Of a stretch of 5,133 nt of DNA, positions 1 to 5,133 are shown piece by piece. Origin of the DNA: an uncultured Alphaproteobacteria bacterium (GTDB taxonomy: Bacteria > Pseudomonadota > Alphaproteobacteria > GCA-2731375). Both the position numbers and the translations under genes were made by a program. Each line of letters opens with the position of its first letter. The first letter of the stretch is position 1. The notes beneath the pieces are model-generated. The model had not been told where the DNA came from and did no database searches. It saw nothing but the letters and a program-made list of their open reading frames with translations. The stretch covers positions 1-5,133 of the forward strand of contig CAJWZI010000166.1 of NCBI GenBank assembly GCA_913049615.1. Direction: 5' to 3'.

Positions 1-2386
1 CGACTTCACTCAACGGGGTCTCCGTACCGGACGGGCCACGAAGGTACAGATTGAGAAGATCCTGTGTGGTGGTGGTGCCGCTCTTATACTGGATCCTGAC
101 CGTGACCTCTTCATCACCTCGCGGGAAACGTTTAGCGATTGTGCCTTGAAATGCGGCGCGCACCTGCCGGCCTACGCTATCTGTGGAAAAACCAAGAGCC
201 CGCCCCCGTGGCGTTAACTCTAGAATAATGTCCTGCTTGCCGACAGGCAGGTCATCTTCCAGGTCACTGACGCCAGGGAACCGGGACAGCAAGTTTTTTA
301 TCTCGACCGCTGCAGCTTTTAGGTTTTTGGTTGAGCCGCCCCTCAGCCGTATGTCGATTTCCTTGCCTGGTGGTCCGGCCCGCCTTTCGTTTAGATTTAT
401 GCGCTCGACGCCGGGCTGAGTTTTGATGTTTGCGCGCCAGGCCTTAATGAATTGCGACATGCGCACTTTTCGATGATCGGCGGGCACCAATTCGACGTAA
501 AGGCCACCATATTTGTTGCCGCTAAGGCTGCGGTACGCCGGTGCTTGAGACACGCCCAGCTTGCCAAAGGTAGATTCGATCAGATTGCCACGATTGCCAA
601 TCGCATCTTGTGCCTGTTCCGCCGCAGCATATGCCGCCCGCTCCAGTTCACGTACCATGACTTCCGTTTGTTCACGCGGCATGCCGGGCAGCATTACCAC
701 GTTCCCGAAGACGATATCGCCCTCGGGCGAGGGGAAAAATTGGAAGCCAACCCTACCGCTGAAAATGATGCCCAAGGATATGATCAACGCCGCGATGGTG
801 CCGGACAAGGTCAGATAACGCCAAGAAACCGCGATCTCTAATACGCGGCGGTAGGGGCCGATCCGGAACCGGTCAAAATGATGATTGAACCAGATCCTAG
901 CGCGTGATTCGTGCCCCCTACCTACCGCCAGGGCGCCACGTAGATGACCCGGCAGCACCAGAAAGCATTCGAATAGACTGGCGATCAGGACTGAAACGGT
1001 GACCAGAGGTATGGCTGCCAGGATTGTGCCGATGATGCCGCTAATGAGGATCAAGGGTAAAAATGCCGCGATGGTGGTCATGGACGATGCGACGACCGGA
1101 GCCAGCATGCGCAAGGCGCCCCGCTCCGCGGCTTCCAGCGCATTCATGCCATGGCGGCGGCAGGACGCACTGTGCTCCCCCACCACGATGGCATCGTCCA
1201 CAATAATACCCAGGGTCATGATCAGCGCAAACAGACTGACCATATTAATGGACTGGCCACTTAGCAGCATGACACCCATGGTTGCCATCAACGCCACGGG
1301 GATGCCTGCAGCGACCCATATGGCTACCCGCAGGTTCAGGAATATGAACAGGATGATCAAGACCAAGGCCAAACCACCCAAGCCGTTCTTCAATAGAATT
1401 GCGATGCGTTCCCGGATCAATCCGGCCTGCACATCGTAGTATTCCAGCTTTAAGGTTGGTGGTAGGGTTTGGCGTAGTTCGGCTAGGTAAGTCTCGACGG
1501 TTAGAGAGATATCCAAGGCATCAGCACCCACGGCCCGTTTCACATGAAGTTCGATGGCTCGATTTTTATCAAAGCGACCTTCCGGGGCCTCAGCCTCGAA
1601 TGCTTCCCGCACCTCCGCGATGTCCCGCAGCCGCAATTTTTCGCCATTTGGCAAGGCCCTAATTTCTAAATTACCAAGGCCCGTGGCGGTGGTTTCCAAC
1701 CCAAGGCTTCGGATCTGTTTTTCCACCAGACCTTCGATATTGCCCGAAGGTAGATCTCGGCTGCGCAATCTTATTCGTCCGGCCACCTCCTCCAGGGTTA
1801 GATCCACGCGCCGCAAGGTATGGGGCGCAACATCGACCCAAATTTCTTCGTCCCGGGCGCCGAACATCAAGACCCGATCCACGCCCCGAGCTAGCAGGCC
1901 CTCACGGATGCGCTTGGCAATGGCCTTTAGAGCGGCCTCGCTGAACGGGCCGGACAGTGCTATACGCGAGATGGTGTCGTATCTGGCAACGCGGCTGATT
2001 TTGGGTTTTTCACTGTCTTCCGGCAGGGTGGTAATTTGTGCCACAGCGGAATCAACGTCTGAGCGAGCAGCTTGCATATCGCTGCCCGCATTGAATTCCA
2101 CCAGGATTGTGGCGACGCCTTCCACAGCGAATGAGGTCACCTTGTCTACGTTGTTCAGATACCGAACCTCGGGTTCAATGGCGACCACGATATTAGCTTC
2201 CACGTCGTCGGCCCCAGCCCCGGGCCAGGCAACGCTGATTGCAACCATGTCGATGCCAAAATCTGGGAAAAATTGGGTATTCATCCGTGATAGCGAGACC
2301 GCGCCCATTACTAGCATTATCACCATCAATAAGTTGGCGGCGTTGCGGTGCCGGACGAATAGGCGCACCAAATCAGCGGGGGACAT
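1..2386 (-). CDS. RND-family efflux transporter permease (AcrB/HAE1-like), C-terminus cut by the window edge
   Basis: Inner-membrane pump subunit that uses the proton gradient to export drugs or other amphiphiles from the periplasm through a tripartite complex. The frame is open without a stop for 795 codons from the ATG at 2386 to the left edge. AcrB-type proteins have about 1,030-1,050 residues, so roughly 240 residues (TM8-TM12) lie outside. TM1 is at about 18-33, followed by the first porter-domain loop. TM2-TM6 lie at about 335-480 and TM7 at about 523-542; a second periplasmic loop starts with FFPSPEGD (550-557). TM4 carries GIIVDDAIVVGEH (393-405), whose D397 and D398 match the proton-relay aspartates of AcrB. 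The GIPVALMAT segment (361-369) is also typical of the family. The usual Asn after VVxE is His here, which I believe is common in one proteobacterial subgroup. No frameshift is visible. The start sits directly after the adaptor stop. The substrate cannot be told, and the partner residues in TM10-TM11 cannot be checked. Confidence 0.95.
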   Translation of the reverse strand, partial: MSPADLVRLFVRHRNAANLLMVIMLVMGAVSLSRMNTQFFPDFGIDMVAISVAWPGAGADDVEANIVVAIEPEVRYLNNVDKVTSFAVEGVATILVEFNAGSDMQAARSDVDSAVAQITTLPEDSEKPKISRVARYDTISRIALSGPFSEAALKAIAKRIREGLLARGVDRVLMFGARDEEIWVDVAPHTLRRVDLTLEEVAGRIRLRSRDLPSGNIEGLVEKQIRSLGLETTATGLGNLEIRALPNGEKLRLRDIAEVREAFEAEAPEGRFDKNRAIELHVKRAVGADALDISLTVETYLAELRQTLPPTLKLEYYDVQAGLIRERIAILLKNGLGGLALVLIILFIFLNLRVAIWVAAGIPVALMATMGVMLLSGQSINMVSLFALIMTLGIIVDDAIVVGEHSASCRRHGMNALEAAERGALRMLAPVVASSMTTIAAFLPLILISGIIGTILAAIPLVTVSVLIASLFECFLVLPGHLRGALAVGRGHESRARIWFNHHFDRFRIGPYRRVLEIAVSWRYLTLSGTIAALIISLGIIFSGRVGFQFFPSPEGDIVFGNVVMLPGMPREQTEVMVRELERAAYAAAEQAQDAIGNRGNLIESTFGKLGVSQAPAYRSLSGNKYGGLYVELVPADHRKVRMSQFIKAWRANIKTQPGVERINLNERRAGPPGKEIDIRLRGGSTKNLKAAAVEIKNLLSRFPGVSDLEDDLPVGKQDIILELTPRGRALGFSTDSVGRQVRAAFQGTIAKRFPRGDEEVTVRIQYKSGTTTTQDLLNLYLRGPSGTETPLSEV

Positions 2387-3628
2387 TTAGCGGACCTCGA
2401 CCTTTTGTCCCGGCCCAATTTCGGCAAATTTGGTGATGACGACCCAGTCGCCCATCTTTATCCTACCGCGAAGAAGCACATCGTTGTCAATGCGTGCCAC
2501 TAATTCTACGTCTCGTTTCACTAGACGCTCGTCCTTGATAACATAGACGGTATCGCCGTTGTAAAGGGCGCTTTCGGGCATCCGCGCGACAGCCCGGTAG
2601 GTGCGGTCCGGAACAGTGATGGTGACAAAGGCGCCAGGACGTAGGGGTTTTGTAAGATCAGTGCCGTCCAGCCGCGCGAAGACTTGCACACCTCCACTTG
2701 AACTGTCGACACGGGCGCCGATACGGTCTAGGCGGCCGTTGAATTGGAAGGCCCGTCTGCCTACCTGCCAGGTAATTTTCGCGTGCCTGCCTGCTAAGGC
2801 ACCCTCAGAAATCAGGCGGCCGTATTGGTGGTCCGTCAGGGTAAAGCGGGCCTCAAGACGGCCAGGGTCAATCAATTTGGCAACACTGTCGTTAGCACCC
2901 AGACGCTTGCCAACTTGGGCCTGGACATCAGCTAGAAATCCATCAAAAGGCGCCGTCAGCCGGACCCGTTGCAAATCCCGTTTCGCGCGGCGAAGGCCGA
3001 CATTCAAGCGTTTGATCACGGCTTCTTGTTGTTTGATATGGGCTGTCTCCGCAACTAGGTCGCTTTGCCGCATCTCCGCTGTTTTTTGCTGCTGTGTCAG
3101 TTCCATTCGTGCGGCATCTAACCGCTTATCGGATACGGTGCCCTTACCGGACAATGCCCGCATACGTTTGACATCACGTTGCAGCAGGTCAACCATCTCC
3201 CAGTCCCTTTTTAGGGCGAGATCAAAGGTGGTTTTGCGAGTCTTGATCTCTTGTAACCGGGCGCGGGCTTCGTTGATCTGTGCTGACAGTTCATCGAATT
3301 TTGCTCGATATTCAAAATCGTCAATCTCGATGATCATATTGCCCTGAACGATCCTGCCGCCTTCGGCAAAGCTGTCTGCTACTGCTACCACTTCGCCGGG
3401 CACTAGGGCGCGCAGATCGACTTCCCTTCCGGCTACGATTTCACCATACAGGCGCAGATCAGGCTGCACGTCGGCAATACGTACTTCTTTTGAAGAGACC
3501 AGCCAGGGCTGTTCGGTTCTATCGGTCGGCTCAACCGTGGATTGCGTGCTCCAAAGCACGTAGAAGACCGCAATGGCCGCTGCGAGGAGAATAATTGGCA
3601 AAACCGCCTTTTGAACTTGCCGGCGCAT
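2387..3628 (-). CDS. RND efflux periplasmic adaptor subunit (membrane fusion protein, HlyD/AcrA-like)
   Basis: Periplasmic adaptor that bridges the RND permease to an outer-membrane channel. The 413-aa length is normal for the family. The N-terminus has a short basic stretch (MRRQVQK) and one hydrophobic helix at about 8-26. There is no cysteine in the protein, so it is not a lipoprotein like AcrA and is probably held by an uncleaved signal anchor. The two lipoyl half-motifs are at about 66-103 (VPGEV at 76-80) and 221-254 (LTAPFDGFL at 224-232). They flank a charged Gln/Arg/Lys/Glu-rich helical hairpin at about 105-220, likely the coiled coil that contacts the outer-membrane factor. A beta-barrel domain follows at about 257-340, ending in the family-typical LRPGAFVTITVP (329-340). 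The membrane-proximal domain closes the protein (IGPGQKVEV near the end). This ATG was chosen because an AGGGAG ribosome site lies 5 nt upstream and the frame then begins with the expected anchor. It is the first gene of an operon with the permease; no outer-membrane channel gene or regulator is in the window. Confidence 0.95.
   Translation of the reverse strand: MRRQVQKAVLPIILLAAAIAVFYVLWSTQSTVEPTDRTEQPWLVSSKEVRIADVQPDLRLYGEIVAGREVDLRALVPGEVVAVADSFAEGGRIVQGNMIIEIDDFEYRAKFDELSAQINEARARLQEIKTRKTTFDLALKRDWEMVDLLQRDVKRMRALSGKGTVSDKRLDAARMELTQQQKTAEMRQSDLVAETAHIKQQEAVIKRLNVGLRRAKRDLQRVRLTAPFDGFLADVQAQVGKRLGANDSVAKLIDPGRLEARFTLTDHQYGRLISEGALAGRHAKITWQVGRRAFQFNGRLDRIGARVDSSSGGVQVFARLDGTDLTKPLRPGAFVTITVPDRTYRAVARMPESALYNGDTVYVIKDERLVKRDVELVARIDNDVLLRGRIKMGDWVVITKFAEIGPGQKVEVR
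2395..2399 (-). promoter_or_regulatory. Ribosome binding site of the RND permease, inside the adaptor gene
   Basis: The minus strand reads CGAGG here, within the last codons of the adaptor, 8 nt before the permease ATG at 2386-2384. Between them come the final adaptor codons and TAA, and the ATG follows that TAA directly. The site supports this start and suggests that ribosomes finishing the adaptor reinitiate on the permease. Confidence 0.6.
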
Positions 3629-3633
3629 GGGCG

Positions 3634-3639
3634 CTCCCT
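3634..3639 (-). promoter_or_regulatory. Ribosome binding site of the adaptor gene
   Basis: The minus strand reads AGGGAG, 5 nt upstream of the ATG at 3628-3626. It is a good purine-rich Shine-Dalgarno match and decides the start of the efflux operon. Confidence 0.7.
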
Positions 3640-3652
3640 AAGCCATCCCAAG

Positions 3653-3666
3653 TGCTTGATCAAGCA
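3653..3666. promoter_or_regulatory. Perfect 14-bp palindrome, candidate operator of the efflux operon
   Basis: The sequence TGCTTGATCAAGCA is fully self-complementary; the symmetry stops on both sides (G opposite G). It lies 24 nt upstream of the adaptor ATG, between that gene's ribosome site and its candidate -10 element. That is where a dimeric repressor would block transcription. Operators of this size and placement are typical of local TetR-like or MarR-like repressors of RND pumps, but no regulator gene is in the window and the binding protein is unknown. Confidence 0.45.
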
Positions 3667-3677
3667 GATAGATGCTA

Positions 3678-3706
3678 AATATAGGAAGCAAATAAATATA
3701 TTCATC
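3678..3706 (-). promoter_or_regulatory. Possible promoter of the efflux operon
   Basis: On the minus strand a TATATT hexamer at 3683-3678 is a 5-of-6 match to a -10 box. The hexamer 17 bp upstream (GATGAA, 3706-3701) is a poor -35. The same TATATT occurs again at 3700-3695 with an equally poor -35 (TTTTCT, 3723-3718), so the choice between them is open. If the first is used, transcription would begin near 3671 and the 14-bp palindrome would lie just downstream of the start. The support is weak because AT-rich DNA gives such hexamers by chance. Confidence 0.25.
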
Positions 3707-3715
3707 CTACCTGAA

Positions 3716-3744
3716 TTAGAAAAATTATCGATAATGCTTATGAT
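3716..3744 (+). promoter_or_regulatory. Possible promoter of argE
   Basis: TATGAT at 3739-3744 is a 5-of-6 match to a sigma-70 -10 box. The hexamer 17 bp upstream, TTAGAA at 3716-3721, matches the -35 consensus at only 3 of 6 positions. Transcription would start near 3751, giving a leader of about 105 nt before the argE ATG. A 12-bp palindrome fills most of the spacer between the two hexamers. Confidence 0.3.
3724..3735. repeat. Perfect 12-bp palindrome ATTATCGATAAT
   Basis: The sequence is perfectly self-complementary, with symmetry ending at A/G on the two flanks. It sits inside the spacer of the candidate argE promoter and upstream of both candidate promoters of the efflux operon. It could bind a dimeric regulator, but it is mostly A and T, so chance is a real alternative. 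It is unlike the 14-bp palindrome nearby, so the two are not copies of one site. Confidence 0.35.
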
Positions 3745-3844
3745 TAACAAGGGCCCTCTCAAGAATGTCACAAAACTCACCTATGTTGGGCCCGCTGTGT
3801 GGACTGGACGAAATGTCGCGGTTATTCTGCGTGAAAAGGGTAAT

Positions 3845-3850
3845 GGGGAA
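3845..3850 (+). promoter_or_regulatory. Ribosome binding site of argE
   Basis: GGGGAA lies 5 nt before the ATG at 3856. An in-frame TAA at 3841-3843 rules out any longer N-terminus, so this is the most upstream usable ATG. The next in-frame ATG (3886, Met11) would remove residues just before the first helix and has no obvious ribosome site. Confidence 0.55.
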
Positions 3851-3855
3851 ATCAC

Positions 3856-5013
3856 ATGGCAGGTGAAGTGTTTACACCACGCGAAATGATTGATCGTTTG
3901 GTGGCATTTGATACGACTAGTCGAGAATCAAACCTTGCCTTGATTCATTTCGTACGAGACTACCTTGCGGAACATGAGATAGACGCCACCTTGATCCATG
4001 ATCAAACCGGCAAAAAGGCGAACCTTTTCGCCACCGTGGGACCCATAGTCGACGGCGGTGTGGTTCTGTCTGGGCATACGGACGTAGTGCCTGTGGATGG
4101 ACAGAATTGGGCCTCCGATCCGTTCCAGGTCGTGGAACGGGAAGGCAAGCTCTTTGGGCGCGGCACTGCGGATATGAAAAGTTTCTGTGCGATTGGCTTG
4201 GCACTCGTGCCGGAAATGGTCAGGCGAAAACTGGCCCTGCCCATCCATTTCGCACTGTCCTACGATGAAGAGGTGGGATGTCTGGGCGCACCCGATCTGT
4301 CACGCCATCTACAGGGGTTGCCCGTACAGCCACAGGCGTTGATCGTGGGTGAGCCGACGGAAATGAAGGTTGTCAACGCTCACAAAGGCTGCTGTGCAAT
4401 TCGTACAATTGTTACCGGATTGGAAGGGCATTCATCGGAAACTCACAAGGGCGTCAACTCCATCTTTGCCGCCGCCAAGCTAATCAGCTATCTGGCTGAC
4501 AAGGCGGAGGCGTTGCAGACATCAAACGTCAATCCCCGTTTCGATCCGCCCTATACCACCATTCAGGTGGGTGTGATCAACGGCGGTACGGCAGGTAACA
4601 TCATCCCCAGGGAGACCACATTTTGGTGGGAATACCGCACCCTACCGGATGTGGACGGCTCCGCCATCGTCGCCGAGTTCGAGGATTTCGCCCTTACGAA
4701 CGTGCTGCCCAATATGCAGGCGGTGCACGCCGACGCGAATATTCAAGTAGATGTGCGCGGCGAGGTGATCCCCCTGTTGCCTGAGGACGGCTCGTCCGCG
4801 GAAACCCTGGTTCTTGCCCTGACAGGCAGCAACCAGACCTATGCAGTTTCTTATGGTACCGAAGCTGGTATCTTTCAAAAAGGCGGCATCGCGTCGGTCA
4901 TTTGCGGCCCCGGGAGTATCTCTGTTGCCCACCGACCGGACGAATATATTGAAATCTCCCAGGTAGAGGCTTGCACTGCATTCATGCACCGCCTGATTGA
5001 CCGCCTGGCCTAA
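3856..5013 (+). CDS. argE: Acetylornithine deacetylase (M20 metallopeptidase family)
   Basis: Cytoplasmic zinc-type hydrolase that removes acetate from N2-acetyl-L-ornithine to give ornithine for arginine synthesis. The 385-aa length matches the ArgE family (E. coli about 383). The di-metal site is complete by pattern: H74 and D76 in SGHTDVVPV, D106 in GRGTADMKS, the catalytic E138 and metal ligand E139 in SYDEEVGC, E166 in VGEPTEM, and H359 near the end in SVAHRPDEY. The lid or dimerisation domain is inserted at about 176-290, with H192 in GLEGHSSE as in other M20 enzymes. The N-terminal TPREMIDRLVAFDTTSRES (7-25) is strongly ArgE-like. Close relatives such as DapE or broad aminoacylases are possible, but the opening segment, the VNAHKGCC stretch and the GTEAGIFQ motif (334-341) favour ArgE. 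The gene is transcribed away from the efflux operon, with no further gene in the remaining 120 bp, so it may be monocistronic. Confidence 0.88.
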   Translation: MAGEVFTPREMIDRLVAFDTTSRESNLALIHFVRDYLAEHEIDATLIHDQTGKKANLFATVGPIVDGGVVLSGHTDVVPVDGQNWASDPFQVVEREGKLFGRGTADMKSFCAIGLALVPEMVRRKLALPIHFALSYDEEVGCLGAPDLSRHLQGLPVQPQALIVGEPTEMKVVNAHKGCCAIRTIVTGLEGHSSETHKGVNSIFAAAKLISYLADKAEALQTSNVNPRFDPPYTTIQVGVINGGTAGNIIPRETTFWWEYRTLPDVDGSAIVAEFEDFALTNVLPNMQAVHADANIQVDVRGEVIPLLPEDGSSAETLVLALTGSNQTYAVSYGTEAGIFQKGGIASVICGPGSISVAHRPDEYIEISQVEACTAFMHRLIDRLA

Positions 5014-5133
5014 ATTTGGAAATCAAACCGGTACTAACTCAATAAATATCTACATAGACAAAATATTTAAACGGGACTTGGTGCGGCCTCAAATTGCGAT
5101 ACCAAGTATTTATGAGGAAAACTGTGTAGGGCA
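5014..5133. other. Non-coding tail after argE with two short inverted repeats
   Basis: No coding start is supported here; the ATG at 5112 reaches a stop after five codons. TAAATAT (5043-5049) pairs with ATATTTA (5063-5069), an AT-only stem around 13 nt. ACTTGGT (5076-5082) pairs with ACCAAGT (5101-5107), a 7-bp stem around 18 nt. Neither is GC-rich or followed by a U-run, so neither is a standard intrinsic terminator. They could be regulatory for a gene to the right, or chance. Confidence 0.4.

Larger units (their letters stand above)
3629..3855. other. AT-rich divergent intergenic region between the efflux operon and argE
   Basis: This 227-bp gap separates the divergent starts at 3628 (minus) and 3856 (plus). 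The part from about 3667 to 3750 is visibly AT-rich compared with the genes on both sides, as expected for promoters. It contains two perfect palindromes, an 8-bp direct repeat TAAATATA (3676-3683 and 3693-3700), and weak promoter hexamers in both directions. A plus-strand open frame of 115 codons (3542-3889) crosses the gap, but it overlaps the adaptor antisense and the argE start, has no family resemblance, and is not called. No small RNA or riboswitch is recognised. Confidence 0.7.

Noticed and set aside
1201..1215. His in place of Asn after the VVxE of the TM4 proton-relay motif of the permease
   Set aside because: The two essential aspartates are intact, and to my recollection the VVGEH variant is common in a subgroup of proteobacterial RND pumps, so it is a subgroup mark rather than an anomaly.
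1554..2390. 278-codon plus-strand open frame, plus further plus-strand frames at 183-419, 452-841, 999-1439 and 1399-1662
   Set aside because: All lie antisense to the clearly recognisable RND permease, have low-complexity Ser/Arg/Thr-rich or otherwise unfamiliar translations, and show no domain motifs.
2601..3347. 248-codon plus-strand open frame
   Set aside because: It is fully antisense to the adaptor gene, and its Arg/Ser-rich translation mirrors the adaptor's codons rather than any family.
3690..3707. Partial resemblance to an ARG box (TGAAT followed by ATAT on the minus strand)
   Set aside because: Only the left half matches the TGAAT-N4-ATTCA pattern. The right half is TTATT, so in such AT-rich DNA this is not evidence for ArgR control.
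3433..3780. 115-codon minus-strand open frame upstream of and overlapping the adaptor start
   Set aside because: It crosses the probable promoter, then overlaps the adaptor gene out of frame. The hydrophobic-looking stretch comes from AT-rich DNA and has no family support.
3751..3793. Two GGGCCC hexamers in the argE leader (3751-3756 and 3788-3793) that could pair
   Set aside because: The pairing does not extend beyond 6 bp on either side, the loop is 31 nt, and no anti-terminator or leader peptide structure accompanies it.
3542..3889. 115-codon plus-strand open frame spanning the intergenic gap
   Set aside because: It starts inside the adaptor antisense, runs past the argE start in a different frame, and has no recognisable motif. 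Most of its length covers the AT-rich promoter region.
3917..4989. Minus-strand open frames of 80-115 codons across argE
   Set aside because: They are antisense to a full-length gene with a complete active site and have no motifs of their own.

Overview
The window looks like an ordinary chromosomal stretch from a Gram-negative proteobacterium. Its moderately GC-rich genes surround a distinctly AT-rich intergenic gap. The style of the efflux pump (a VDDAIVVGEH motif in TM4, an FECFLVLPGHL segment near TM6) and of the ArgE protein suggests an alphaproteobacterium, but that placement is inference from remembered family patterns and was not tested. I found no mobile element, tRNA, rRNA or CRISPR array, and no convincing sign of a new system.

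Layout. The left 3.6 kb is a minus-strand two-gene efflux operon. It reads from 3628 down to the left edge: first a periplasmic adaptor (membrane fusion protein, 413 aa), then the inner-membrane RND permease (795 codons visible, C-terminus outside the window). The adaptor's TAA is followed with no gap by the permease ATG, so the two are very probably translationally coupled. Several long plus-strand open frames across this region are antisense shadows of these two genes.

A 227-bp AT-rich intergenic region (3629-3855) separates this operon from a divergent plus-strand gene at 3856-5013, a full-length M20-family acetylornithine deacetylase (argE, 385 aa). The gap holds two perfect palindromes (14 bp at 3653-3666 and 12 bp at 3724-3735), an 8-bp direct repeat, and weak promoter-like elements for both directions. 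The 14-bp palindrome lies just upstream of the adaptor gene and is the best candidate operator for the pump.

The last 120 bp (5014-5133) appear non-coding. They hold two short inverted repeats but no convincing terminator and no start of another gene.

Function. The adaptor and permease would form a proton-driven tripartite exporter with an outer-membrane channel that is not encoded here. ArgE would release ornithine from N-acetylornithine in arginine synthesis. Nothing in the sequence links the two jobs beyond a shared divergent promoter region.
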